Source of the DNA: Pedococcus cremeus
Lineage (GTDB): Bacteria > Actinomycetota > Actinomycetes > Actinomycetales > Dermatophilaceae
Direction: 5' to 3'
DNA length: 64,000 nucleotides
Assembly (NCBI RefSeq): GCF_900111375.1
Contig: NZ_FOHB01000002.1
Span: forward strand, 62,001 to 126,000
Shown piece by piece: positions 8,890 through 16,780 of the stretch. The translations under genes and the position numbers were made by a program. Each line of letters opens with the position of its first letter. The first letter of the stretch is position 1. The notes under the pieces are model-generated. The model was given only the letters and a program-made list of their open reading frames with translations. It did no database searches and was not told the DNA's origin.

Positions 8890-9932
8890 CGGCCGAGCAG
8901 CAGCCGGCCCTCAGCATCGGCATCGACATCGGCGGCACCAAGGTCGCCGGTGGAGTCGTCGACAACGAGGGCGCGGTGCTGCACCGCGCCCGGCGCGACA
9001 CCCCGCACCGCTCGAAGAAGCCCGGTGTCGTCGAGAACACCATCGTGGAGGTCGTCGACGAGCTGCTCGAGGTGGTCGGGCCCGGCGCGGTCGTCGCGGT
9101 GGGCATCGGGGCCGCGGGCTTCGTCGCCGCGGACCGGGCGACCGTGGTCTTCGCCCCCCACCTGTCGTGGCGGCACGAGCCGCTGCGTGACGCGCTCCAG
9201 CGCCGGGTGCCCGTGCCGATCTTCGTCGACAACGACGCCAACGCCGCCGCCTGGGCGGAGTGGCGCTTCGGCGCCGCTCGCGGCGAGACGCACGTGATGA
9301 TGGTGACGCTCGGCACCGGCATCGGCGGGGCGCTGCTCATGAACGGGCAGGTGGTGCGCGGCCGCTTCGGCATCGCCGGCGAGTTCGGCCACATGCAGGT
9401 CGTGCCCGGCGGGCAGCGCTGCGAGTGCGGCAACCGGGGGTGCTGGGAGCAGTACGCCTCCGGCAACGCCCTTGTGCGCGAGGCGCGCTCGCTCATGACC
9501 GCCAACAGCCCCATCGCCAGTGACCTGCTCGACCGGGTCGGCGGCGACCCCGCCAACCTCACCGGCCCCCTCATCACCGAGGCGGCGCAGGCGGGCGACC
9601 AGACCGCCGTGGAGCTCCTCGCCGAGATCGGGTCGTGGCTCGGTGTCGGCATCGCCAACCTCGCCGCCGCCTTCGACCCAGGCCTGTTCGTCATCGGCGG
9701 TGGCGTGAGCGCGGCGGGTGACCTGCTCCTGGGTCCGGCCCGCGAGACCTTCCGCAAGCACCTCACCGGTCGCGGCTACCGGCCCGAGGCCGGCATCGTC
9801 GCGGCGCAGCTCGGCAACGAGGCGGGCCTCATCGGCGCCGCCGACCTCGCCCGGGTGGGCGCGGGCGCGGACCCCGGGGTCGGCGCGGGCGCGGACCCCG
9901 GGGTCGCTGCCGACCCGGTGGTCCGGGGCTGA
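8886..9932 (+). CDS. ROK-family sugar kinase (glucokinase-like), copy 2
   Basis: A 348-aa paralogue of the preceding gene with the same motifs: GIDIGGTKVAGGVV, DNDANAAAWAEWRFGAA, TLGTGIGGALL, GEFGHM and CECGNRGCWEQYASG. The start GTG overlaps the upstream stop (GTGA), so both copies are made together. It differs by a short Gly/Ala/Asp/Pro tail encoded by a perfect tandem repeat. Sequence divergence along the whole length suggests an old duplication. The second copy may have a different sugar preference; nothing in the sequence settles that. Confidence 0.9.
   Translation: MTAEQQPALSIGIDIGGTKVAGGVVDNEGAVLHRARRDTPHRSKKPGVVENTIVEVVDELLEVVGPGAVVAVGIGAAGFVAADRATVVFAPHLSWRHEPLRDALQRRVPVPIFVDNDANAAAWAEWRFGAARGETHVMMVTLGTGIGGALLMNGQVVRGRFGIAGEFGHMQVVPGGQRCECGNRGCWEQYASGNALVREARSLMTANSPIASDLLDRVGGDPANLTGPLITEAAQAGDQTAVELLAEIGSWLGVGIANLAAAFDPGLFVIGGGVSAAGDLLLGPARETFRKHLTGRGYRPEAGIVAAQLGNEAGLIGAADLARVGAGADPGVGAGADPGVAADPVVRG
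9858..9905 (+). repeat. Two perfect 24-bp tandem repeats at the 3' end of the second ROK gene
   Basis: Positions 9858-9881 and 9882-9905 are identical 24-mers, each adding eight residues (GAGADPGV-like) to the C-terminal tail of the second ROK kinase. Because the unit is a multiple of three, copy-number change by slippage would keep the frame. Confidence 0.9.
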
Positions 9933-9946
9933 GGCGGGGGAGCGAC

Positions 9947-10624
9947 GTGGGCAGCATCCGGGTGGCCTCCTACAACCTGCGCGACTTCAAGGACGACCCC
10001 GCCGCGGCGGCTCGCGTCATCCGCGCGATCGACCCCGACGTGCTGTGCCTGCAGGAGGTGCCGCGCCGGCTGTTCTCGTCGTTCCGGGTCGCGGCGTTCG
10101 CGGCCCGGTGTGGCCTGTACTGGTCGGGGCGGCACCGCGGCAGCGGCGGCACCACGATCTTCACGTCGCTACGCGTCCAGGTGGCCGAGTCGCGTCACCA
10201 CCGCCTGCGGGTGGCGCGCCTGCAGCGCACCCGGGGGTATGCCGTCGCCCGCGTCGCGTCGCCGGGTCACCAACCGCTGGTCGTGGCCAGCGTGCACCTG
10301 AGCCTCGACGCCACGGAGCGCGAGCGGCACGCAGGTCAGGTCCTGCGGAGCCTCTCCGGCGGCGGACCCGTCGTCCTGGCAGGGGACCTCAACGAGGGTG
10401 AGACCGGCAAGGCGTGGCAGCTGTTCGCCGCCGGGCTCCGGCTGGTCTCACCCACCACGCCGACCTTCCCGGCCCGCAGCCCGCGCCGGCTGCTCGACGT
10501 GGTCTTCGCCTCCCCGGAGGTGGCGGTGCTGCCGCACGCCGACGTCGACCTCCCGGAGGCCGACCTGGTGGCGGCCACTGACCACCGCCCCGTGTGGGTC
10601 GACCTCGAGACGCCGACGGTCTGA
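9947..10624 (+). CDS. Endonuclease/exonuclease/phosphatase (EEP) superfamily protein
   Basis: A 225-aa protein with the EEP fold motifs in order: ASYNLRDF at the N-terminus, LCLQEV with the metal-binding Glu, LAGDLNEG with Asp and Asn, and ATDHRPVWVDL with the catalytic His near the C-terminus. Members cleave phosphodiester bonds in nucleic acids, phospholipids or inositol phosphates; the substrate cannot be assigned. No signal peptide is seen, so it is probably cytoplasmic. The GTG start at 9947 follows GGGGGAG at 9936-9942. It is 14 bp after the second ROK gene and may be co-transcribed. Confidence 0.8.
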   Translation: MGSIRVASYNLRDFKDDPAAAARVIRAIDPDVLCLQEVPRRLFSSFRVAAFAARCGLYWSGRHRGSGGTTIFTSLRVQVAESRHHRLRVARLQRTRGYAVARVASPGHQPLVVASVHLSLDATERERHAGQVLRSLSGGGPVVLAGDLNEGETGKAWQLFAAGLRLVSPTTPTFPARSPRRLLDVVFASPEVAVLPHADVDLPEADLVAATDHRPVWVDLETPTV

Positions 10625-10634
10625 CGGTCGCGGT

Positions 10635-11432
10635 TCAGGGACGGGTGTCGGTGGGGTCCACCACGCCGAGCCGCTGGAGGGGCGAGCGGACGGCCTCGCC
10701 GAGCAGGCCCGGCGGGAGCGCGGTGTCCGACCCGGGCCGCCACGCCATGTCGAGCTCGACCGGTGGCCCCTCGACGACCGCGACGTGCGGGGCGTACCGG
10801 TGCACGACCTCCGCCAGTACCGGCGCCTGCGAGGCGGCCGAGCGAGCCACGCGTCGGTAGGGCAGGGCGAGGAAGGTCGTCAGGCTCGTCAGCAGGGTCT
10901 CCCGCAGGGCGGGCGCCGCGGCCGAGAGCTGCTCCACCTGCTGCCGGTCCTGCTCCGACAGGGGCGGCGGGTCGGCCAGCCGGACGGCGAGCGCCCGCTG
11001 CGGCCTCGCCCGCACCCCGGACTGCCGGTCGAACACGCGCCGTTCGGTCACGGTGCAGAAGACGAGCTCGGCAACCTGGGGCCAGGCGATGGCGCGTCCG
11101 GGCTCCCGGTCGGTGCCGGCCAGCCAGACCCCGCCCGGCCCGACCAGCACGCTGGGGGCACGGGACTGGCGCCACTGCACGATGGAGGCGTACCCGCAGG
11201 CAGCCGACAGCACACCGAAGATCAGGAAGCCGGCGAGGGCGAAGTGCCTCAGGGCCTGCAGTGCCCCCGCCGCCGCCATCGCTGACGCGAGGGCGAGGAC
11301 GACCGGTGAGGCGGGCGGCCCGTACAACGCGGCGCTGGGTCCGGCTCCTGGAGGTCCGGTCACGGACTCGGGCGGCGTCAGGTCACGGGCGCGCATCCAC
11401 GACGACTGCTGCGCGACGAGCCGAGGTCTCAT
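10635..11432 (-). CDS. Actinobacterial membrane protein of unknown function, PH-like region
   Basis: A 265-aa protein with two adjacent hydrophobic segments near residues 45-85 (ALASAMAAAGALQAL and LAGFLIFGVLSAACGYA), then a soluble region starting VLVGPGGVWLAGTDREPGRAIAWPQVAEL that resembles the strand pattern of bacterial PH-like domains. No enzyme motif is visible. ATG at 11432 is chosen; the open frame continues upstream without a better start, and ATG at the codon for the 'MRARDL' segment is an alternative. It converges on the EEP gene with only 10 bp between them. Function unknown. Confidence 0.55.
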   Translation of the reverse strand: MRPRLVAQQSSWMRARDLTPPESVTGPPGAGPSAALYGPPASPVVLALASAMAAAGALQALRHFALAGFLIFGVLSAACGYASIVQWRQSRAPSVLVGPGGVWLAGTDREPGRAIAWPQVAELVFCTVTERRVFDRQSGVRARPQRALAVRLADPPPLSEQDRQQVEQLSAAAPALRETLLTSLTTFLALPYRRVARSAASQAPVLAEVVHRYAPHVAVVEGPPVELDMAWRPGSDTALPPGLLGEAVRSPLQRLGVVDPTDTRP

Positions 11433-11518
11433 GGCCCGGGAAACTAGTGGCGCAGCCCCCGACCGACGGCGAAGTCGCGCGCGATGCCAGCCGAACGGTT
11501 GAGGTCGGGCGGGAGCGG

Positions 11519-12127
11519 CTAGACCCGGGCTCCGTCGTCGTGGTCGTCCTCGTCGCGGCTCTTGGGCTGGCGCAGCACCAGCAGCACGAAGCCCATGACG
11601 GTGAGGCCGAGCGAGCCGAGGACCCACCAGGTGCTGAGGTCGGCGCTGTGGAAGATCACCTGCCACAGGAGCAGGAGCGGCCCGGCGACGAGGCCGACGA
11701 CGATGCCCCAGAAGTGGAGGTCCTCCTGCGGCGGCAGCGGCGCCGTGGGGCCGGGGTGGAAGTGCTCGTCCTCGTCGTCCCCCGCGTCGTTCCCGTCACG
11801 GGCACCGGTGCCGCCGTCGGTGCGGCCGGGCACCGCGCTCGTCGTGGCCCCCCGCCAGACCGGGATGCTGTCGCCCAGCGGGGAGGGGGTCCCGCGCAGC
11901 GGGGACGGGTTGACGCCGAAGGGCCGTGCAGGCGGGGTGGCTCGGTCGGGTCCCGACGCCGACCCGGGCGGGTCAGCGGTCGGGTCGTCGAGGTCGTCGA
12001 GCCCGGCGAGGTCGGCCGGCGGCTCGTTGGTCTGGGGCGCGTCGGGGCCGCGGTCCGGCAGGGGCGCCACGTCGTCCCAGTGCGCGATGATGTCCGCGAA
12101 CTGGGCGTCAACGTCCCTGTCGCTCAT
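11519..12127 (-). CDS. Two-TM conserved actinobacterial protein with acidic cytoplasmic N-terminus
   Basis: A 202-aa protein. The first 130 residues are disordered, rich in Asp, Pro and Gly. A conserved-looking block, HFHPGPTAPLPPQEDLHFWG, leads into two membrane segments (IVVGLVAGPLLLLWQVIF and WWVLGSLGLTVMGFVLLVL) and a short charged tail. From memory, the HPGP...PPxEDxHFW block is common to small actinobacterial membrane proteins encoded near plsC, but no function is known. It reads away from the esterase upstream on the same strand, 47 bp apart. Confidence 0.65.
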   Translation of the reverse strand: MSDRDVDAQFADIIAHWDDVAPLPDRGPDAPQTNEPPADLAGLDDLDDPTADPPGSASGPDRATPPARPFGVNPSPLRGTPSPLGDSIPVWRGATTSAVPGRTDGGTGARDGNDAGDDEDEHFHPGPTAPLPPQEDLHFWGIVVGLVAGPLLLLWQVIFHSADLSTWWVLGSLGLTVMGFVLLVLRQPKSRDEDDHDDGARV

Positions 12128-12174
12128 GGTTCTCCGTCCTGACCCGCCGCCGGCGTCGTCTCTCCCCGCGGTGG

Positions 12175-12936
12175 CTAGGAGCTGAGCCGTTCGCTGCTGA
12201 GCCGCTCGATGAAGGCCACCGACTCCTCGAAGATACGCGGCGCGTCATTGTCGAGGGTAGCCACGTGGTAGCTCTCGTGCAGCAGGATCTCGGTGACGTC
12301 CTGGCTCGAGATCTGCGACAGGATCAGCTCCGAGCTGGCCGCCGGGACGACGTGGTCCTCGGTGGAGCGCAGCAGCAGCACCGGCTGGGTCACCTCGGGC
12401 AGGTCACGCACGACGGTGCGCCACGCGACGAACTGCGAGTGCGCGGCGTGCACCGCCGCCCGCTCGTAGGCGAGCTCGGTCACGCCCGGCTTCTTGATGT
12501 CGCTGCCGATGGGAGCCGCGCTCGGCATGACGTACTTCAGGACCGGGATGAGGCGCAGCCGCCAGTCGTTGAACTTCACCGCCGGGTTGACCAGCACCAG
12601 CCCGGACACCCGCGGTCCGTGCTCCTCGGCGATGGCGAGTGCGAGGGAGCCTCCCATCGACAGGCCGCCGACGAAGACGTGGCTGCAGCGCTCGCGGAGC
12701 TCACGGAACTCACGGTCTGCCACGGCATACCAGTCCTGCCAGCGGGTGCGGTTCATCTCCTGCCAGGTGGTGCCGTGACCGGGCAGGCGGGGCACCCGCA
12801 CCGTGAAGCCCGCCTCGGCGAGGTGCTCGCCCCACGGGCGCATGCTCTGGGGGTTTCCGCTGAAGCCGTGGATCAGCAGGACGCCCACGTCTGAGCCGTC
12901 GTGGGCATAGGGCTCTGCGCCGGGCAGGACGGGCAC
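12175..12936 (-). CDS. Alpha/beta hydrolase, carboxylesterase/monoacylglycerol-lipase type
   Basis: A 253-aa alpha/beta hydrolase. The oxyanion region is LLIHGFSGNPQS, the nucleophile elbow is GLSMGGS (Ser), the acid is in STEDHVVP (Asp) and the general base in HESYHVATLD (His): a complete catalytic triad in the Est30/EstD style. It would hydrolyse carboxylic esters or monoacylglycerols in the cytoplasm. GTG at 12936 is chosen because AGGAG lies 5 bases upstream (complement of 12942-12946); the longer frame to 12996 has no ribosome binding site. It is divergent from plsC, consistent with a role in lipid turnover. Confidence 0.85.
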   Translation of the reverse strand: MPVLPGAEPYAHDGSDVGVLLIHGFSGNPQSMRPWGEHLAEAGFTVRVPRLPGHGTTWQEMNRTRWQDWYAVADREFRELRERCSHVFVGGLSMGGSLALAIAEEHGPRVSGLVLVNPAVKFNDWRLRLIPVLKYVMPSAAPIGSDIKKPGVTELAYERAAVHAAHSQFVAWRTVVRDLPEVTQPVLLLRSTEDHVVPAASSELILSQISSQDVTEILLHESYHVATLDNDAPRIFEESVAFIERLSSERLSS

Positions 12937-12966
12937 GCGGACTCCTGTGGGACGGGCGCCGGCACG

Positions 12967-12986
12967 GCGCGCGATCGGTCGCGCGC
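12967..12986. repeat. Perfect 8-bp inverted repeat between the esterase and plsC
   Basis: GCGCGCGA at 12967-12974 and TCGCGCGC at 12979-12986 surround a TCGG centre in the divergent promoter region. It could be a regulator site or an RNA hairpin in the leader of either gene. No -10/-35 pair in this region is convincing. Confidence 0.5.
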
Positions 12987-13058
12987 ATCCTCGCACGGGG
13001 GCATGGTGACGTCGATAGTGTCGTAGAGTTCAGCGCGTCACAGGAGGGAGGTGCCACG

Positions 13059-13961
13059 TTGTTCTACTGGGTTCTGAAGACCGTCGTCCTCGGACCGATC
13101 CTCAAGCTGCTCTTCCGACCGTGGGTCGAGGGGGAGGAGAACATCCCCGAGGACGGCCCGGCGATCCTGGCGAGCAACCACCTCTCGTTCTCGGACTCGA
13201 TCTTCCTGCCCCTGGTGATCGAGCGACGGGTCACCTTCCTGGCCAAGGCCGACTACTTCACCGGCCGGGGCGTGAAGGGCCGCATGACGGCCGCCTTCTT
13301 CAAGGGCGTCGGACAGCTGCCCATCGACCGCAGCGGTGGCCGCGCGGGCGAGGCGGCGCTGCGCTCCGGCCTGAAGGTGCTGCGCCGCGGCGAGGTGCTC
13401 GGCATCTACCCCGAGGGAACCCGTTCCCCTGACGGCCGTCTCTACCGTGGCCGCACCGGCGTCGCGCGGATGGCGCTCGAGGCGGGCTGTCCCGTGCTGC
13501 CGGTGGCGATGATCGGCACCGACAAGGCCCAACCCACCGGCAAGGTCGTGCCGAAGATCATGCGCATCGGCATCCGGATCGGGAAGCCGCTGGACTTCTC
13601 CCGCTACGAGGGCATGGAGGACGACCGTTTCGTCCTGCGCTCGATCACCGACGAGATCATGTACGAGCTGATGCTGCTCTCGGGGCAGGAGTACGTCGAC
13701 ATGTACGCCACCTCGATGAAGGACCGCATCCTCGCCGCGGCCAAGAGCAAGGCCCGCGAGCTGCAGGAGGCCGCCCGCCCGGGTGCCGCCGTCAAGGAGC
13801 TCGAGGAGGCGCTCGACGCCGCTGAGGGCAAGCTCCGCCGGCGCGAGCCGAAGGTCGACGACGCGGCCGCCGACATCGACGAGACCACCCCCGACGGTGG
13901 GCATGGCGACGAGCAGCCGGACGGCCGCGACGTGCCGCCCGACGAGCGCGCGGCCAGCTGA
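13059..13961 (+). CDS. plsC: 1-acyl-sn-glycerol-3-phosphate acyltransferase (PlsC family)
   Basis: A 300-aa acyltransferase that would acylate lysophosphatidic acid to phosphatidic acid at the inner membrane. The HX4D-type catalytic motif is NHLSFSDSIF, followed by FFKGVGQLPIDRSGG, the substrate motif YPEGTRSPDGRLYRG and the block CPVLPVAMIGT. The start is a rare TTG at 13059, supported by AGGAGGGAGG at 13042-13051; no in-frame ATG/GTG is near. After the domain there is a charged tail of about 70 residues with coiled-coil character (ELEEALDAAEGKLRR). It corresponds to Rv2182c. The histidine kinase gene starts 7 bp after its stop. Confidence 0.85.
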   Translation: MFYWVLKTVVLGPILKLLFRPWVEGEENIPEDGPAILASNHLSFSDSIFLPLVIERRVTFLAKADYFTGRGVKGRMTAAFFKGVGQLPIDRSGGRAGEAALRSGLKVLRRGEVLGIYPEGTRSPDGRLYRGRTGVARMALEAGCPVLPVAMIGTDKAQPTGKVVPKIMRIGIRIGKPLDFSRYEGMEDDRFVLRSITDEIMYELMLLSGQEYVDMYATSMKDRILAAAKSKARELQEAARPGAAVKELEEALDAAEGKLRRREPKVDDAAADIDETTPDGGHGDEQPDGRDVPPDERAAS

Positions 13962-13968
13962 GCCGGCG

Positions 13969-15165
13969 GTGACCGACCGCGGGCAGCCCGACGAGCGGCC
14001 GGACGAACGGTCGGACGAACGGTCGGACGAGCCGGGTGTCGTCGAGGCGTTCTGGAAGGGCATCGACGTCCTGCGCCCACTCGCGCTCGCCTACGCCGTG
14101 TATGCCGCGTGGAGCCGGCAGGAGCAGATGGTGCGCCCCGAGGTGGCGTGGGCGGTGCTCGGCGTGCTGGCGGCCTGGACCGCGTTCCTCGTGGTGCACC
14201 GTCGTCGCACGCTGACCCTCGTCCTGGTCGAGCTGGCACTGGCCGCCGGCGCCATCCTCGCGACCCGTGTGGTCGACCGCGAGCCGGTCATCCATGCCGG
14301 GTCGCCCACTCTGCCCACGTTCTGGCCGGCGGCGGCGGTCGTCTCGGCCGCGGTGCTGCTCGGCCGCAAGGGCGGCTTCCTCGCCGCCCTCGTCATCGGC
14401 GTGGTCGACCTGCTCGAGGTGCAGGACCCGACCTTCCACACGGTCAACAACGTCGTGCTGCTCCTCCTCATCGGCACCCTCATCGGGTATGCCGTGGACC
14501 TCGCCCGCGAGGGGCATGCCAAGCTGCGGGCGGCCCTCGCGCTGGAGGCGCGGGTGCGCGAGCGCGAGCGCCTGGCGCGCACCGTGCACGACGGCGTGCT
14601 GCAGACCTTGGCTTTCATCAACCGGCGCGGCGGCCAGCTCGGCGGCGAGGCCGCCGACCTCGGCGGCATGGCGGCCGAGCAGGAGCGCCGTCTCCGCGCC
14701 CTGGTGACGGCCACCGAGGCCGACGAACAGCTCCCGCCCGACGGCGAGGTCGACCTGCGGGCGCTCCTGTCGCGGCACGCCGGCGAGCGCGTGCAGGTGG
14801 TGGCCCCTGCCGACGCGGTGCTGGTGCCGGCGCCGACCGCCACCGAGCTCGCGGCGGCAGTGGGCGCGGCCCTCGACAACGTGCGCCAGCACGCCGGCGA
14901 GGGCGCGCAGGCGTGGGTGCTGGTCGAGGACGAGGGCGACACCGTCGAGCTCACGGTCCGCGACAACGGCGCCGGTATGCCGCCCGGCCGGCTCGACGAG
15001 GCCGCCGCCGACGGCCGGCTCGGCGTGTCGTCGAGCATCCGCGGCCGGCTGCGCGATTGTGGGGGCGACGCGGAGTGGGTCGTCCGCGAGGGATCGGGAG
15101 TGACGGTGCGGATGCGGGCGCCCAAGCGCGCGCCGCACCCGGCGAGCGGGGGAGAGCGGGTATGA
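13969..15165 (+). CDS. NarL/DegS-type sensor histidine kinase (MacS-like)
   Basis: A 398-aa membrane sensor kinase. After a hydrophilic N-terminus with a short repeated DERSDE segment there are about five to six hydrophobic segments (residues 25-180), then the HisKA_3 box RERLARTVHDGVLQTLAFI with the phospho-accepting His in HDGVLQ, the N box ALDNVRQHA and the G box DNGAGM. The overall build fits MacS-like kinases of actinobacteria. The signal is unknown. The GTG start at 13969 is close behind plsC. Its stop overlaps the response regulator start (ATGA at 15162-15165), which supports a cognate pair. Confidence 0.85.
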   Translation: MTDRGQPDERPDERSDERSDEPGVVEAFWKGIDVLRPLALAYAVYAAWSRQEQMVRPEVAWAVLGVLAAWTAFLVVHRRRTLTLVLVELALAAGAILATRVVDREPVIHAGSPTLPTFWPAAAVVSAAVLLGRKGGFLAALVIGVVDLLEVQDPTFHTVNNVVLLLLIGTLIGYAVDLAREGHAKLRAALALEARVRERERLARTVHDGVLQTLAFINRRGGQLGGEAADLGGMAAEQERRLRALVTATEADEQLPPDGEVDLRALLSRHAGERVQVVAPADAVLVPAPTATELAAAVGAALDNVRQHAGEGAQAWVLVEDEGDTVELTVRDNGAGMPPGRLDEAAADGRLGVSSSIRGRLRDCGGDAEWVVREGSGVTVRMRAPKRAPHPASGGERV

Positions 15166-15851
15166 CCGAGTCAGTGGACGGGGTGGCCGGCGGCGACCGA
15201 CCGGTGACGGTGGTGGTGGCCGACGACCACCCGCTGTGGCGCGACGCCGTGGCGCGCGACCTCACCGAGGCGGGTCTGTCGGTCGTGGCGACCGCCAGCG
15301 ACGGGCCGGGCGCGGTCAACCGGACCAAGGCGACCCGCCCCGACGTGCTGGTGCTCGACCTCAACCTGCCCGGGCTGGCCGGCCACGAGGTCTGCCGGGC
15401 CGTGGGTGGGCTCGAGACCCGGGTGCTTATCCTCTCGGCCAGCGGCGAGCACCAGGACGTGCTCGACGCGGTCAAGGCCGGGGCGACCGGCTACCTCGTG
15501 AAGTCGGCGTCGAGCCCGGAGATCATCGAGGCGGTGCGGGCCACGGCGCGCGGCGAGGCGGTGTTCACGCCGGGCCTGGCCGGGCTGGTGCTGGGCGAGT
15601 TCCGCCGCATCTCCAGCGAGCCGCCGCAGGAGGCCGGCCGGGAGGTGCCGGAGCTGACCGCCCGCGAGACCGAGGTGCTCAAGCTCGTGGCGACCGGCAT
15701 GTCCTACAAGGAGATCGCCGCCGAGCTGTTCATCTCGCACCGCACCGTGCAGAACCACGTGCAGAACACGCTCGGCAAGCTGCAGCTGCACAACCGGGTC
15801 GAGCTCGTCCGGTTCGCCATCGCCCGCGGGCTGGAGACGCCGACCGCCTGA
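15162..15851 (+). CDS. NarL/FixJ-family response regulator with LuxR-type HTH
   Basis: A 229-aa regulator. The receiver domain has the acidic pair in VVVADDHPLWRD, the phospho-acceptor Asp66 in LVLDLNLPG and the conserved Lys in GYLVKSAS. The output domain is a LuxR-type helix-turn-helix: ELTARETEVLKLVATGMSYKEIA followed by LFISHRTVQNHVQNTLGKL. It is translationally coupled to the upstream sensor kinase by an ATGA overlap, so it is the likely partner. Target genes cannot be read from the window. Confidence 0.92.
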   Translation: MTESVDGVAGGDRPVTVVVADDHPLWRDAVARDLTEAGLSVVATASDGPGAVNRTKATRPDVLVLDLNLPGLAGHEVCRAVGGLETRVLILSASGEHQDVLDAVKAGATGYLVKSASSPEIIEAVRATARGEAVFTPGLAGLVLGEFRRISSEPPQEAGREVPELTARETEVLKLVATGMSYKEIAAELFISHRTVQNHVQNTLGKLQLHNRVELVRFAIARGLETPTA

Positions 15852-15880
15852 CGCCGTTCGCGCGAGCCCAGCCGGCGGCC

Positions 15881-16399
15881 TCAGTCCCTGGCCGCGGCGA
15901 GCACCTGCTCGCGCAGGATGTCGGCGTGGCCGCCGTGCTGGGCCAGCTCGCGGAGCATGTGCAGGTAGACCCAGCGCAGCGGGAGCGGGCCGCGCCGGTT
16001 GCCGTGCAGCAGGTCGTCGAGCCCCAGGTCGGCCGTCGCGCGCCGCGAGGCCTCGCACGCCTCGCGGTGCGCCTGCTGCACCGAGGCGATGGTGTCGCCG
16101 TCATCGAGCACGAACGACTCGTCGGGCGTGTCCGGGATGCCGATCTCGGAGCGGGGGCGGCAGGTGACCCCCTCGTCGAACCACACCTTCTCGACGAAGG
16201 TGGCGTGCTTGACCAGGCCGAGCAGCGTCGTGCGCGACGGCACGAGGGAGCGCCGGGCCTGCTCCTCGGTCAGCCCGTCCAGGCAGTCGTGCAGCACCTG
16301 GCGGTGCTCGTCGAGGAACACCTCGAGCTGGGCGCGCAGGGGTTGGTGGAAGACGTCCTCGGCGAGGGTGGTGGGAAGGTTGGACACGACGCGCAGCAT
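15881..16399 (-). CDS. DinB-like (DUF664) four-helix metalloprotein
   Basis: A 172-aa protein of the DinB/DUF664 superfamily. Visible features are LLGLVKHATFVEKVWF and LRWVYLHMLRELAQHGGHADILREQV, which place three histidines as in the metal site of DinB-like and mycothiol-transferase-like proteins. Family members include thiol-dependent transferases and proteins of unknown function; they are not related to DNA polymerase IV despite the name. ATG at 16399 is chosen; a TTG eight codons upstream (16423) is possible. It is convergent with the response regulator, 29 bp apart. Confidence 0.8.
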   Translation of the reverse strand: MLRVVSNLPTTLAEDVFHQPLRAQLEVFLDEHRQVLHDCLDGLTEEQARRSLVPSRTTLLGLVKHATFVEKVWFDEGVTCRPRSEIGIPDTPDESFVLDDGDTIASVQQAHREACEASRRATADLGLDDLLHGNRRGPLPLRWVYLHMLRELAQHGGHADILREQVLAAARD

Positions 16400-16447
16400 C
16401 CCAAGCGGGTCCGTCAGCGGCAAGGGAGCGTCCCAGGGCGGCCGAGG

Positions 16448-16609
16448 CTAGGCAGGGTACATGCGGTGCCGTTCGGCGTCGGTGACCGAACCGCAGCGCT
16501 CGCAGCGCTTGAAGCGCTCGCCTTCGGTGCCCCTCTGCACATGCCACCGGTGGCCCAGGAGCTTGCACACCACGAGTGACCGGTTCACGTCTCGAGGATC
16601 CCGCTCCAT
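16448..16609 (-). CDS. Small DUF1660-like zinc-knuckle protein
   Basis: A 53-aa protein with CKLLGHRWHV and, 13-16 residues later, CERCGS. The spacing of one Cys, two His and a CxxC pair fits the short DUF1660 family, proteins of unknown function often seen in phages and actinobacterial genomes. ATG at 16609 is the start. It lies 48 bp upstream of the DinB-like gene on the same strand and is divergent from aroG. Confidence 0.6.
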   Translation of the reverse strand: MERDPRDVNRSLVVCKLLGHRWHVQRGTEGERFKRCERCGSVTDAERHRMYPA

Positions 16610-16767
16610 GGTGCCGTGGACCTCCGCCGCCTGACGTGCCCGTCGCGTGCGTGTCGACCGCGCGAGATCGGCACGATGACGTACGGCTGGCCACCGCTGG
16701 GGGACGGGGATGCCGTCGGTGCGGTCCCGGCATACGGGCCCCGGCAGGGGCGGTGACGGCGGAGACC

Positions 16768-16773
16768 TATCCT
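16768..16773 (+). promoter_or_regulatory. Candidate -10 element for a leaderless aroG transcript
   Basis: TATCCT lies seven bases before the GTG start of the DAHP synthase gene. Transcription from it would begin at about the first base of the start codon, giving a leaderless mRNA, which is common in actinobacteria. There is no Shine-Dalgarno sequence before that GTG, which agrees. No good -35 is visible. Confidence 0.45.
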
Positions 16774-16780
16774 TGACCAC

